Counted from the stretch's first letter, positions 17,756 to 26,799 are shown. The stretch is DNA of 64,000 nucleotides from Pseudomonas fragi (GCF_025426255.1 NZ_CP104861.1:2170001-2234000), one strand, 5' to 3'. The notes: generated by a model from the sequence alone, not told the origin. A program made the numbers and translations.

Positions 17756-17880
17756 CTAGAGCATTGTCGGCCGATATTGCAGTGTATCGAGCATATGCTT
17801 GCGTCTAGTCACATCGGTTTGCTCAAGGTCCGCCAGCGTGTGCGCGACCTTGAGTAGGCGATGGCTGCTCGCAACGATAG
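17756..17880 (-). pseudogene. C-terminal remnant of a ComM/YifB-type Mg-chelatase-like ATPase
   Basis: On the minus strand the frame ending at the TAG of 17756-17758 encodes SSHRLLKVAHTLADL, then a helix ending in LDTLQYRP and the C-terminus. This is the characteristic C-terminal helical bundle of YifB/ComM proteins (xxxRILKVARTIADL...LxEALQYR). A stop codon interrupts the frame about 50 codons upstream, and nothing of the AAA domain remains. This is a small relic, not a functional gene. Confidence 0.6.
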
Positions 17881-18115
17881 AGTTAAACCCTCGTGGCGGA
17901 TACCTGCCTGTTATTCATACCCTGGATCTGCATTACAAGCCTGGTGCGTCAGATGGGCTTGTATATCGTGCAGCTCTTGTCATTGCCTCATCAAAGCATT
18001 AATCGTGATTTGCCGCTGTTAAAGTCACCTGCGCTTCTCTACATTCGCAGGTACAGTTTTCCACTCAAGTCCAGAACGGACCATCACCCCACCAAGGTCT
18101 ATCGGAAATCTATTC

Positions 18116-18979
18116 ATGGATCGGGATAAATCTTTGCCCGCTAGAGATTGGGTTCTGCGTAATACCGAACCAGGGCGAATAGAACGAATCGAGGCATGGT
18201 TCGGGGGGCATGGCTACGATCCGCACCGCCATGATACCTACTCCATCGGTCGGACGATGTCGGGGGTACAGAGCTTTCACTACAAAGGTTCTATGCGCCA
18301 CGGTATACCGGGGAATACGTTGGTGTTACACCCGGACGAGTTGCATGACGGCATGGCCGGGACCGAAGCGGGCTTCCGCTACAGGATGGCCTATGTGGAC
18401 CCTGCCTTGATTCAGCAGGTGTTGGGAGGTGAGTCACTGCCCTATGTCCCGGGTGGGCTGTCGGACGATTTACGCCTGTATAACGCAAGCCAACCTTTCG
18501 TGCAGGCAATGGACCACCCGCTCGACTCCCTTGAGGAACAGGACGCTTTGTTTGACCTCGCCATGGCGCTGCGCGCTGTCGCAGGCAAACCGCGCGGGCG
18601 CAAGATGTTGGACTACCAGGCTACCAAGCGAGCGCGGGATTTCATCATGGCCAATCTTCATATGACTATCACTCTGGGGATGCTTGAGCATGCCAGTGGC
18701 AGAGAGCGATGGAGCCTGTCGCGAGACTTCAGGGCGCTATTTGGTACAAGCCCCTATCGCTTTGTTACGTTGCGTCGCCTCGATCTTTTTCGCGCACTGA
18801 TCCTTGATCAATTCACCCTCGTGGATGCGGCACTGGCAGCGGGGTTTCATGACCAAAGTCATATGACTCGGCATTTCACCATATGTTATGGAGTACCACC
18901 GATGCGCTGGCTTGAGCGTATCCGAGCCCAGCGTCAGCTTGCAGGATCGTACAAGCCGGGACCCGCGCCCGTTCGTTAG
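18116..18979 (+). CDS. AraC-family transcriptional regulator
   Basis: The protein has 287 residues. An N-terminal cupin-type AraC ligand domain (WFGGHGYDPHRHDTYSIG, with the HxH pattern at about residues 40-42, then LVLHPDELHDG) is followed by a C-terminal AraC DNA-binding domain. In that domain the second helix-turn-helix reads LVDAALAAGFHDQSHMTRHF. This matches the common group that regulates an adjacent exporter or enzyme. The cupin gene that follows on the same strand is the likely partner. The 235 bp before it show nothing notable. Confidence 0.85.
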   Translation: MDRDKSLPARDWVLRNTEPGRIERIEAWFGGHGYDPHRHDTYSIGRTMSGVQSFHYKGSMRHGIPGNTLVLHPDELHDGMAGTEAGFRYRMAYVDPALIQQVLGGESLPYVPGGLSDDLRLYNASQPFVQAMDHPLDSLEEQDALFDLAMALRAVAGKPRGRKMLDYQATKRARDFIMANLHMTITLGMLEHASGRERWSLSRDFRALFGTSPYRFVTLRRLDLFRALILDQFTLVDAALAAGFHDQSHMTRHFTICYGVPPMRWLERIRAQRQLAGSYKPGPAPVR

Positions 18980-19012
18980 TGTGATGGCTCCCTAATGTAT
19001 AGAGAATCCGTC

Positions 19013-19399
19013 ATGCGCCACACTCAACAACAACCAAGCGAACACGCCATCAATCTTGCCCAAAAAGCCTCCCTCATTGAGCAGCAGTGGAGCCCTCGAG
19101 TAATCGCCGAAATGAACGAGTACCAGTTCAAGGTGGTACGCATTGAGGGGGAGTTCATTTGGCATTCACACCCGGAAACCGACGAAGCCTTTATTGTAAT
19201 AGAGGGCAAGCTGCGCATCGATCTACCCCATGGCAGCGTGTATGTCGCTCCGGGAGAGCTTTATGTAGTGCCACGAGGGGTAGAACACAGAACAGCTGCC
19301 GAAAGCGAAACCAAGCTCATGATGATCGAACCTCGCGGGATACTGAATACCGGCCATGAGGGGGGTGAGCGTACGGCCGACAGCGACGTCTGGATCTAG
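19013..19399 (+). CDS. Single-domain cupin protein
   Basis: The protein has 128 residues. Cupin motif 1 is visible (FIWHSHPETDEAFIVIEG) with its two His and a Glu metal ligand, and motif 2 (PGELYVVPRGVEHRTAA) with the third His, so a mononuclear metal site is expected. The reaction is unknown; members include small isomerases and dioxygenases. An upstream ATG at 18995 is open, but 19013 is adopted. The gene follows the AraC regulator by about 33 bp on the same strand and is probably co-transcribed. Confidence 0.75.
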   Translation: MRHTQQQPSEHAINLAQKASLIEQQWSPRVIAEMNEYQFKVVRIEGEFIWHSHPETDEAFIVIEGKLRIDLPHGSVYVAPGELYVVPRGVEHRTAAESETKLMMIEPRGILNTGHEGGERTADSDVWI

Positions 19400-19411
19400 G
19401 GCCTACGGTTT

Positions 19412-19617
19412 TCAAAACCTTGGTGGTGTCTCTGGGTTATCGGCAAACGCTAGCTTCAAATCCTCCACCAAGGCGAACTGTGCCTCACTAGGCTCGCGCC
19501 CGCGATGGTTGGCTAAATAAAATTGCACATTAAAACCCAGCGTTTCCGGACCGAGCGGTTGCACAAGGCCACGTGCATGCCAGGGCGCGGTAATGTGGCG
19601 GGGCAGGTATCCGATGT
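19412..19617 (-). pseudogene. C-terminal remnant of a LysR-type regulator
   Basis: Only about 67 codons of the effector-domain end survive (GHIGYLPRHITAPWHARG, ending in LVEDLKLAFADN). The frame then runs without homology into the antisense of the agmatinase remnant. The DNA-binding domain and most of the sensor domain are gone. The surviving piece abuts the truncated agmatinase gene, as if a divergent regulator/enzyme pair had lost everything between its two gene bodies. Confidence 0.65.
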
Positions 19618-20391
19618 GGCCCTCGGGCCATTCGCGCCGCATCAGTGCAGAGCGCCCGGGAGCGCCACTATCCCTGGATGTTTGACCCCTTCGACCATTT
19701 GGCCGTGATCGATTACGGTGACTGCGACTTCGACCACAGTCAGCCACAAAAGACCCCGGCTGCCATTGAGGCCCATGCCGAGCGCATCCTCGACGCGGGT
19801 TGCGCCATGCTGACCCTGGGCGGAGATCATTTCATCACCTACCCATTGCTCAAGGCCCACGCCAAAAAGCACGGGCCAATCTCCCTGGTGCATTTTGATG
19901 CCCACAGTGACACCTGGCCTGATGCCGATGATAGCCAGCAGGGCATCAGTCACGGCACCATGTTCTACCACGCCGCCCGCGAAGGCCTGATCGACCCGTT
20001 GCGCTCAGTGCAAATCGGCCTGCGCACCACCAACGACGACGTCATGGGATTCCAGGTGATCGAAGCGCGTGAGGTGCATCGCAATACGCCAGAAATCATT
20101 GCCGAAATGATCCGCGCCAGGGTAGGAGATAACCCGGTCTACCTGACGTTCGATATTGATTGCCTGGACCCGGCCTTCGCCCCTGGCACATGCACCCCGG
20201 TATGCGGTGGGTTGACCACCCACCAGGCGCTGGAAATCCTGCGGGGTTTGTGCGGCATCAACCTGATAGGTATGGATGTGGTAGAGGTCTCACCCCCTTA
20301 CGACCATGCAGAATTGACTGCGTTAGCCGGAGCGACCATTGCTATGGAGATAGTTTGCTTATATGCGGCGCGGCATAAGGTTAAGGGGTGA
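19618..20391 (+). pseudogene. 5'-truncated agmatinase/guanidinobutyrase (SpeB/GbuA family)
   Basis: Ureohydrolase homology begins at GPRAIRAASVQ (19618) and continues to a normal C-terminus, about 257 codons. Full-length family members run to about 320, so the first 60 or so residues are missing. The manganese ligands are all present: GGDH, DAHSD and TFDIDCLDP. The first in-frame start is a GTG at 19645, without a native promoter or good ribosome-binding site. The enzyme would hydrolyse agmatine or 4-guanidinobutyrate to urea, but this copy is probably inactive. A terminator follows at 20421. Confidence 0.7.
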
Positions 20392-20420
20392 GGTGAGGAG
20401 GGGGTTGGTATCCATCTTGG

Positions 20421-20455
20421 AAAGCCTCGCAGATTAACGTTTGCGGGGCTTTTTT
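20421..20455 (+). terminator. Rho-independent terminator after the agmatinase remnant
   Basis: AAAGCCTCGCA pairs with TGCGGGGCTTT (one G-T pair), followed by a T-run. It is a strong, conventional terminator 30 nt after the stop codon. Confidence 0.8.
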
Positions 20456-20706
20456 CTGGGCGTGGGAAAGTGAGCGCCTGCGTGGCTTTGGGCTGTATGT
20501 TCCAAAGCTGTATTTATATGTGGGCGCTATGCCTATGGAAAAATGAGGCGCGCAAAAGCGCAGGGCTCCCTGGGTGTGAACAGGAGCTGGGGTGCGCAAT
20601 CATGAAAATTTAGTCATCTTGATGATGGCCAGCCTTGCCATTACGGCCGTACGAAATTTCCATCAGTATACTGCTCACTTTCCCTGTGATTTTGAGGTTG
20701 GTCGCC

Positions 20707-22713
20707 ATGGTAAGTCGCCGGCAATTGTTAAAGCTTAGTGCTCTGGGCACCGCATCCTTCGCAGCGCCGCTGGCGTATTCGGCAAGCAACATAACCATGA
20801 CGCATAACACCGGTAATCCAATTGGCTCAACATCGCCAAAAGACTTGTCCGATAACACCCGGAACTTGGACTATTTGTGTGTCGGCCCCAATCATTCTTA
20901 CCTTGATCGACAAGGTGTGCCGCGTAAGTCCTGGAAGGGGATGGAGGAGGGGTTCAACGCAGATCAGGCTGCCCGAGAGAATCAGTTTGCCGCGTTCCTA
21001 GATTCCAGTGGCTTCGAGGCCCCTGTCCCGTATACGTCAGGTATTGTTCTATGCCGTGCTACCCAGGCTGTTACCTATCTTGGTAAAGAGTACCGGGTAA
21101 AAAGCGAGGCGCTTCCGTTAGCTACGACTAATTGGGAAGTTGATGAGTCGAAGTTTAAGTTAATTGGTGATGATTCGCTTCGGCAGGAAGTTGCATCTGC
21201 TGCTGGGGCTGTAATGGTTGGTACAGAGGCGCCGGGAGGCACTCGTAGTACCATAGGAGCAGAAATCCAGGCCATTGACAAAGAGTACGCACGTCCCGCG
21301 TGGTCAGAACTTATGGGTAATTTGCAGGTCGGGCCGCTGATTGTAGATGCTGCACGATATATCCGAATTACGGGAGATCTTGCAGATAAGAAATACAATG
21401 ATTTGGCGTATCAAGCGTTGTTGGCGGGTCTGCCGTCGGGAGCAGAGGTTGAACACCCTTCCAGAGGGCTTTCATACTTAGAAGGAGGCTACAACGTAAC
21501 TGCGACAGGTGTAAACCTCCGAGGTCGGAATAGTGGTAACTCATACGATCAGTTCTTGATGAAGTTTATGAACGCAACTGTGCCAGCGTTCAATGTGAAA
21601 AATAGTGGATTTTCCATGAGCAACCTCATGTTGCACGGGGCTATAGTGGGTCGAGCCATGAATGCTACTCAAGACGCATTTGACTTTGATGTTAAAGTTA
21701 ATAATGGACATATTGATTGTCGTATTGACTCTGTGGGATTTCTTTATTTCCGCTCCAGCGCATCCATCACAAAGTCAGCTGGTCGAAATGTTAACTATAA
21801 TAACTGTACGTTCTCTAATAGTCGCCATGCGTTTTCTCTAGAGTACCCTGCTGTGGGTGAAGATGATCAGCGTGTTTATGAGTTTATCAACTGTAAGTAT
21901 CATTCAATGGGTCGACTGTTATCTACAGAGGACTCGGTATTTTACATCAATCCACTTGCTCAGGCGCTCGGCCTTGTAGTAAGTGGCGGCCATGCGGATG
22001 AAAGTGTGCGGATAATGCGCGGTTTTGCAGGTATGAGCCAAATTAATGGGTTGATCAGTTCGCGATCTGTAGGAGCGTTCGCAGACCTTGATGCCACTGG
22101 TTTTACTCAGGCAGGCTATGGGCAATTTAATATTTCAGCAAGTAGTTTGATGAATATCGACACCACTAAGCATCAGTTCAGTGCCCTTAAATCGAAAGGT
22201 CCGATTCAGTTGTATGTGGACGGATTCACTGTCGGTGGCGCTGGTGGGCATGGATTAGAAATCCGCAGTGGAGGTGCAGATATTCGTGCAACTACCGTGC
22301 ACAATGCAAGCATGGGAGCCTCTAACGTTTACAGTGGGTTTTACGTAGGGGCTGAAGCGTCAAACGTGGTTTTTGGTGGGGGGTGTAACTACCGGCACGG
22401 TCAACTGCCTTTGGCCAAGACTACGGCGAAGTATGCAGTTGAAAACAGTGGAGTAAATACAATGTTTTTGGACTGTGTGGGTGTTGATGGACTTGTCGCA
22501 GAAAAAGTATATTACATTGATCCCGCGAAGGCGTCGCGTGGGCCAGATCCGGTAAACTCCTCTGGATTGCAGCGCATATCATATGGGGCTACAGCACCTA
22601 CAACGGGCTTGCATACCCTGGGTGATGTGCATGTGAATATCTCAAGCGCCGGTTCTAATTATGGATGGCGTTGTACTGCGAGCGGAACCCCTGGTAAATG
22701 GATTTCCGTATAG
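20707..22713 (+). CDS. Tat-exported tailspike-like protein, probable beta-helix polysaccharide lyase or hydrolase
   Basis: The protein has 668 residues from the ATG at 20707. The N-terminus VSRRQLLKLSALGTASFAAP is a textbook twin-arginine signal. Residues of about 40-140 match the adaptor domain of phage tailspikes and tail fibres: RKSWKGMEEGFN, then GIVLCRATQAVTYLGKEYRVK, LPLATTNW and KLIGDDSLRQEVA. The remaining 500 residues, rich in Asn, Gly and Ser with repeating short hydrophobic strands, look like a right-handed parallel beta-helix. No catalytic residues can be assigned. It converges on the priming-transferase gene of the exopolysaccharide locus, so I infer a role in trimming or degrading that polymer. 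The DNA is less GC-rich than the flank. Confidence 0.7.
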   Translation: MVSRRQLLKLSALGTASFAAPLAYSASNITMTHNTGNPIGSTSPKDLSDNTRNLDYLCVGPNHSYLDRQGVPRKSWKGMEEGFNADQAARENQFAAFLDSSGFEAPVPYTSGIVLCRATQAVTYLGKEYRVKSEALPLATTNWEVDESKFKLIGDDSLRQEVASAAGAVMVGTEAPGGTRSTIGAEIQAIDKEYARPAWSELMGNLQVGPLIVDAARYIRITGDLADKKYNDLAYQALLAGLPSGAEVEHPSRGLSYLEGGYNVTATGVNLRGRNSGNSYDQFLMKFMNATVPAFNVKNSGFSMSNLMLHGAIVGRAMNATQDAFDFDVKVNNGHIDCRIDSVGFLYFRSSASITKSAGRNVNYNNCTFSNSRHAFSLEYPAVGEDDQRVYEFINCKYHSMGRLLSTEDSVFYINPLAQALGLVVSGGHADESVRIMRGFAGMSQINGLISSRSVGAFADLDATGFTQAGYGQFNISASSLMNIDTTKHQFSALKSKGPIQLYVDGFTVGGAGGHGLEIRSGGADIRATTVHNASMGASNVYSGFYVGAEASNVVFGGGCNYRHGQLPLAKTTAKYAVENSGVNTMFLDCVGVDGLVAEKVYYIDPAKASRGPDPVNSSGLQRISYGATAPTTGLHTLGDVHVNISSAGSNYGWRCTASGTPGKWISV

Positions 22714-22873
22714 GAGCAGTGGCTGCTTGGATGTCTTGAATGGATTTACGGGCCGGGACAGTGCTGGTTTTTTAGGTTCGAAGTAAGGCGTTTGGCGTTG
22801 CGAGAAGAAATCGAACGATCTTAATAGATAACATAAAATTGATCAGTTGCTCATTTCTTGCGCTGATGCTGCA

Positions 22874-22898
22874 GGGAAGGGAAGGGAAGGGAAGGGAA
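22874..22898 (+). repeat. (GGGAA)5 simple sequence repeat
   Basis: Five perfect tandem copies of GGGAA, followed by one extra A. Pentamer tracts of this kind can slip during replication. It lies about 160 bp beyond the tailspike-like gene and outside any coding frame I can support. Confidence 0.9.
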
Positions 22899-23107
22899 AC
22901 GGTTAGAGATAAAGTTTTTTATTTGATTCTGTATGTGTGGAAGGGCTGGCTGTGGTGAAAATAGAGATCTAAACAGGCACTGCAGTTTGGATCGTAAACT
23001 GCGTGATTACATGCAATAGAGAGTATTGGCTAGGCTAATGCAACTAGTTGCTAGTAAGTTCGTCAGCGGGGGATGTGGAGTCTCAAGGATAAATACGGCG
23101 CAAACTC

Positions 23108-23134
23108 CCCCTTCTCACTGTGGGTAAGAAGGGG
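23108..23134 (-). terminator. Possible terminator hairpin at the end of the polysaccharide locus
   Basis: CCCCTTCT and AGAAGGGG form an 8-bp stem within 10 bp of the priming-transferase stop codon at 23141. The tail on the minus strand is not T-rich, so strength is uncertain. Confidence 0.5.
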
Positions 23135-23140
23135 TTGATA

Positions 23141-24529
23141 TTAGTAGATGTCTTTTGATAGTAAGGTGAGTGGGGTCTTGATCATGATTTTGATGTCGAG
23201 CCATAGTGACCAGTTATTGATGTAGTCGAGGTCAATCTCAACTCTTTTTTGCATTTTTTCAATGGTGTCGGTTTCGCCGCGGCAGCCACTTATTTGGGCC
23301 AGGCCAGTAATTCCTGGTTTGATTCGGTGACGTGCCATATAGGCATGTATCTTGCCTGTGTAATAGTCATTGTGCGCAACTGCGTGAGGGCGTGGACCTA
23401 CTAATGCCATATCACCATGGAGGACGTTAAATAATTGCGGTAGTTCGTCAAGTGAAGTGCGTCGAATAAAGCGACCTACAGCAGTTACGCGGGAATCATT
23501 TCTACTGGCTTGCTGCACGTGCTTGTCGTCGTGAACTTGCATCGAGCGGAACTTCCAGACTTTGATGACTTTACCGTTCCAGCCATGACGATGTTGTTTA
23601 AATAGTATTGGGCCAGGTGAAGAAAGCTTTACTGCTAATGCAATAACTGCAAGTAGAGGGCTTAGGCAGATAATCGCTCCTAGCGATAGTGTGCGCTCCA
23701 TTAGCGCCTTGCTTAGGGCTGCAGTTGGATAGCTTGTTAGCGGGCTTTCATTTAAGTGGATAGCTGGACGACCGGCTATTTCGCTAACAGAGTGGTTCAG
23801 CAACATCATACTGTCCAGATCAGGAACCCAAACCACATCGACATTCAAATCGAGCAAATCAATATAAAGTGCTTCGATGCGCTGTGCTTCTTGCAGGGAT
23901 AAGGAAATGTAAAGCCTGCGTATATTGTGTTCCGCGATAAGTGAGCGTAATTGCGCTAGTTCACCGACGATAAGTGGTGAATTTTGTGAGTCTTCGAAAG
24001 GAGAAGCGCTCACAACACCTATAAGTGGAAAGTGATTTTGTTGAATAAAGCTATCGGCCAGCTTAAGGGCTACACCATCAGAGCCAATAATAAGGCTGTT
24101 GTAATGGTGGTTATTTCTTTGGTGATAGAACCTGGAAAGGCGATGCAGTATTAAATATGGAGGAACCTGTATCAGATAACCCAGTAGCGCCCAGGATATA
24201 AGAGTTTCGCGAGAAAATAACTCACCGGACTTGGTGACAAATCCAATAGTGCTTAAACATGTCAGTGTCAGCGTCCATCCGAGGAACAAACGCACTGAAC
24301 CGTTAAAGGCTTTATGTCTTTTGTAATAAACATGCGTTGCTGAGTAAGTCGGTACTGAGACTAACAGTGTAAGTATGGCGAGTATACGATAATGGAAATC
24401 AATAGTGCCAAATTTTGTATAGACCATGGCCAATAACAGAGCGATGACAAAAGTCATGGCGATGGACCACTGGCCCCAAAAAGTAAGCCCTCTGGCCACG
24501 GTTTTTCGATCTAGACGTGTATGTATCAA
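23141..24529 (-). CDS. wcaJ: Undecaprenyl-phosphate hexose-1-phosphate transferase (WcaJ-type priming enzyme)
   Basis: This polyprenyl glycosylphosphotransferase has 462 residues. Four or five N-terminal membrane segments are followed by a CoA-binding-like domain (about 130-260), a membrane-dipping helix, and the C-terminal catalytic bacterial sugar transferase domain. Signature stretches in that domain are [35 protein letters not shown] and [15 protein letters not shown]. It loads the first sugar phosphate, usually glucose, onto undecaprenyl phosphate to start each repeat unit. The start is a TTG overlapping the stop of the 94-aa gene upstream (TTGA), suggesting translational coupling. The symbol denotes the family; the sugar is not proven. 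Confidence 0.88.
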   Translation of the reverse strand: MIHTRLDRKTVARGLTFWGQWSIAMTFVIALLLAMVYTKFGTIDFHYRILAILTLLVSVPTYSATHVYYKRHKAFNGSVRLFLGWTLTLTCLSTIGFVTKSGELFSRETLISWALLGYLIQVPPYLILHRLSRFYHQRNNHHYNSLIIGSDGVALKLADSFIQQNHFPLIGVVSASPFEDSQNSPLIVGELAQLRSLIAEHNIRRLYISLSLQEAQRIEALYIDLLDLNVDVVWVPDLDSMMLLNHSVSEIAGRPAIHLNESPLTSYPTAALSKALMERTLSLGAIICLSPLLAVIALAVKLSSPGPILFKQHRHGWNGKVIKVWKFRSMQVHDDKHVQQASRNDSRVTAVGRFIRRTSLDELPQLFNVLHGDMALVGPRPHAVAHNDYYTGKIHAYMARHRIKPGITGLAQISGCRGETDTIEKMQKRVEIDLDYINNWSLWLDIKIMIKTPLTLLSKDIY

Positions 24530-24810
24530 AGTAGCAGCCTTGTGATAAGTACTTGACTATATGAGAGCGGCTGGAGGGGGTAGGTCACAGCACTCTTCCA
24601 TGTGCAGGCGTCGGGCGACTCTATTGCTGGAATAGGTAATTGCCGCACGAAACACTGATAATAAGGGTTATCAGCAATAATGGTTCGACGTTTTATAACA
24701 GTGAGGCGGGAGGTGCTATTTTCAATAGAATAATAATCTAAAGGGTGCCGTGATGTCGTAGTGATAGCGTCGCGTCCGTTTATTGCTCTCATATGATTGT
24801 AAAGTGCCAT
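24526..24810 (-). CDS. 94-aa protein of unknown function in the polysaccharide operon
   Basis: This is a small frame starting with an ATG immediately after the stop codon of the winged-helix gene (TAGATG) and ending inside the start codon of the priming transferase. This arrangement strongly suggests it is translated. The protein is polar, with two cysteines (YYQCF and DACTW), no signal peptide and no membrane segment. I recognise no family. It could be a small regulator or partner of the neighbouring proteins. Confidence 0.5.
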   Translation of the reverse strand: MALYNHMRAINGRDAITTTSRHPLDYYSIENSTSRLTVIKRRTIIADNPYYQCFVRQLPIPAIESPDACTWKSAVTYPLQPLSYSQVLITRLLL

Positions 24811-25467
24811 CTATCTCGCAATTCGAACATCCTGAACCAGGCAATACCCGCGATTGCGTACTGAGCGAAACAGGCGCTCACCAAAAGCATCTCTGAATTT
24901 GCTCTGAAGTCGGCTCAGGCACATTTCCAGGCCACTGTAATTGTGCGGATCTTTATTTATGCCAATAACAAGTTCTTGCTTGCTGCAGATGCGCTCTTCT
25001 CTGAGTGTTAGTGTTTTGATAAGTAACGATTCAATAGTTGTAAGCTGAATGCAGATGCTATTGTTGCACAGTTTTTGTGCCGCAGAGCAAAATAACCAGA
25101 TATCAGGGCTTTCCGAATACAGAAAATTTGCTGTTTGTGCAGGAAAAGTCGAAGTTGTTTCCAGCGCTTGACTGGCAGTAAGGTCCGAGGAGCAGGAATG
25201 GATGCTCAATGATTGAACTTTTTTTACCGTTATCAAGTTGGATAGCTCACTGGCGAACTTGTTTGCCGGTGCAAAGCCTGGCTGGTCACTTGCCCATCGT
25301 GCCCAGGAAGCAACGTGTGTCGCGCGCCACTGCTGATCTGTGCGTTGGGTAGCATGCTGGTTTGCTGGGTGATATTTGATTTTATCTTGTAGCAGGCGAT
25401 TTTTTGGTGCAGATGAATGATCATTTGCAGGGGCCATATAACTGGAATGTCCGAGTGTTACCTTCAT
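24811..25467 (-). CDS. Winged-helix regulator with an OmpR/PhoB-type DNA-binding domain
   Basis: The protein has 218 residues. The C-terminal 90 residues have the transcriptional-activator winged-helix layout: a helix with LTTIESLLIKTLTLREERICSKQELV, then CLSRLQSKFRDAFGERLFRSVRNRGYCLV, where the final GYCL matches the usual RGxGY(R/Y)L wing. The N-terminal 120 residues are polar and low in predicted order and do not resemble a receiver domain. No sensor kinase is nearby. It sits between a second such regulator and the priming-transferase gene, so it probably controls the polysaccharide locus. A GGAGA site precedes the ATG. Confidence 0.65.
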   Translation of the reverse strand: MKVTLGHSSYMAPANDHSSAPKNRLLQDKIKYHPANQHATQRTDQQWRATHVASWARWASDQPGFAPANKFASELSNLITVKKVQSLSIHSCSSDLTASQALETTSTFPAQTANFLYSESPDIWLFCSAAQKLCNNSICIQLTTIESLLIKTLTLREERICSKQELVIGINKDPHNYSGLEMCLSRLQSKFRDAFGERLFRSVRNRGYCLVQDVRIAR

Positions 25468-25556
25468 GCTTCAACGTCTCCATTCGTCGGTGTCAGGCTG
25501 GTGCCAGTTGGCGAACTACAGCGGTCTGCAGAGCAGTGCATGAAGTCAGATAATGC

Positions 25557-26261
25557 CTATTCGCTAATCGTCCCTCGGCGCAGGCGATAGCCAAACGCGC
25601 GAACACTAAAAATCAATTCAAGTTCGTAGGCTTTTTTGATCTTTGTTCTCAGGCGGCTAATGGTTTTTTCCAGTGCTCGCGGGTCATAGAAAACAATATT
25701 AGGGTCCAGAGTTTTAGCAATACTGTCCTGACTTAATACATGCTGTGGTGCATGTATCAGGGCATCGATAATTGTCATTTCCGTATATGAAATTTCAAGT
25801 TTTTTTGCGGCGCCGCATAATAAAAGACGCGTGCGGTCAAGAGTTAATTTGGTCGTTGTTTTCCAGTGTGACTCTTCGAGAGTACGCGATAATAATGTCG
25901 ATTTTTCTAGTGGACTGGCAGGTAACTTTATGCAGTGATCGGCGCCTGCCAGATAATAATTGATGCTGGTAAATGATTTATTATGTGTGGCCAATATAAA
26001 AATACACACAATCTGATTGATCAACCGGATGTGCTTTACCAGTTCCAGGCTGTCGTTAATAGCTTCTGGAGAGTTAACTTCAATAAAAACAGCTTCTACC
26101 TGATTAAAATCGCACGTCAGGTTCGTCTTGGCGTCGCAGGCATCAAGATGCCTCACGCCAGAAGTGATGAGCTGTTCAATATCGTCGGCCAGCGCTTTGC
26201 TGTGTACAAAATTGAGCGCTTTTGGGGCCAAAATATCGGTCTTGCATCCTGCGAAAAGCAT
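25557..26261 (-). CDS. Response-regulator-like protein, degenerate receiver plus winged helix
   Basis: The protein has 234 residues. The first 120 residues have receiver-like alternation (QVEAVFIEVNSPEAINDSLELVKHIRLINQ, then a LPASPLEKS segment). The phosphoacceptor Asp is not in place: FIEVN stands where a D would be expected. The C-terminal half is an OmpR/PhoB winged helix (ISYTEMTIIDALIHAPQHVLS, RALEKTISRLRTKI, ending SVRAFGYRLRRG). It is therefore probably phosphorylation-independent. It lies 89 bp upstream of a second winged-helix gene in the same direction; no kinase is adjacent. AGGTG precedes the ATG. Confidence 0.65.
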   Translation of the reverse strand: MLFAGCKTDILAPKALNFVHSKALADDIEQLITSGVRHLDACDAKTNLTCDFNQVEAVFIEVNSPEAINDSLELVKHIRLINQIVCIFILATHNKSFTSINYYLAGADHCIKLPASPLEKSTLLSRTLEESHWKTTTKLTLDRTRLLLCGAAKKLEISYTEMTIIDALIHAPQHVLSQDSIAKTLDPNIVFYDPRALEKTISRLRTKIKKAYELELIFSVRAFGYRLRRGTISE

Positions 26262-26424
26262 ATCACCTAACCCAAATACTTAGAGGCTATTGGATTTTGC
26301 CATACAAGGATATATGAAATCGGACATTTTGTAACATTTTCCCACGCGGGATATGATCAGATCTAGTAATCATCAATTCGCTGATATCGAAGATCGATTT
26401 CTATGAGGGTGGGTTTTGCGTGTA

Positions 26425-26799
26425 TTAATAACTATCTTGGTTGCGGGTGAAATACCATGCCACTGCCAAGCCCAAGGTCACCCCAGCTGTGTTAGCCAGC
26501 GCATCGTAAAACGATGCGCTGCGTAAAGGCATTAGCGCTTGAGCATATTCAATCAGCACCCCTGCCAGTACGCAGCCGCTGGCGATCCAATACAACTTGC
26601 TCTGCAAAAATGCCAGTCGGCAGCTGAATGACAGGGCAAAAAAGCCAATAAAGTGATGCAACTTATCCTCCTGGACAAAAAGCTGCGGTATCGGCTGAGA
26701 GCGCAGCCCAGTGATCAGCAGGCCCGCGCACACTGCCATAAACAACAGGGTGCGCAGCCAGGATGGCAACTCAACAAGACGCTGAATCAGTAGATTCAC
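26425..26799 (-). CDS. VanZ-like membrane protein
   Basis: The protein has 124 residues and four hydrophobic segments. The VanZ-family core is visible: DKLHHFIGFFALSF with its conserved His pair, then IEYAQALMPLRSASFYDALANTAGVTLG. The biochemical role is undefined for the family. It occurs often in Pseudomonas surface-polysaccharide operons. It overlaps gfcD by 4 bp (ATGA) and is the last gene of the gfc-like module. Confidence 0.82.
   Translation of the reverse strand: MNLLIQRLVELPSWLRTLLFMAVCAGLLITGLRSQPIPQLFVQEDKLHHFIGFFALSFSCRLAFLQSKLYWIASGCVLAGVLIEYAQALMPLRSASFYDALANTAGVTLGLAVAWYFTRNQDSY

Larger units (their letters stand above)
22714..23140. other. Gene-free spacer between convergent genes
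   Basis: No gene is supported here. It contains the pentanucleotide repeat at 22874-22898 and the hairpin at 23108-23134. Otherwise it is AT-rich intergenic DNA. Confidence 0.5.
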
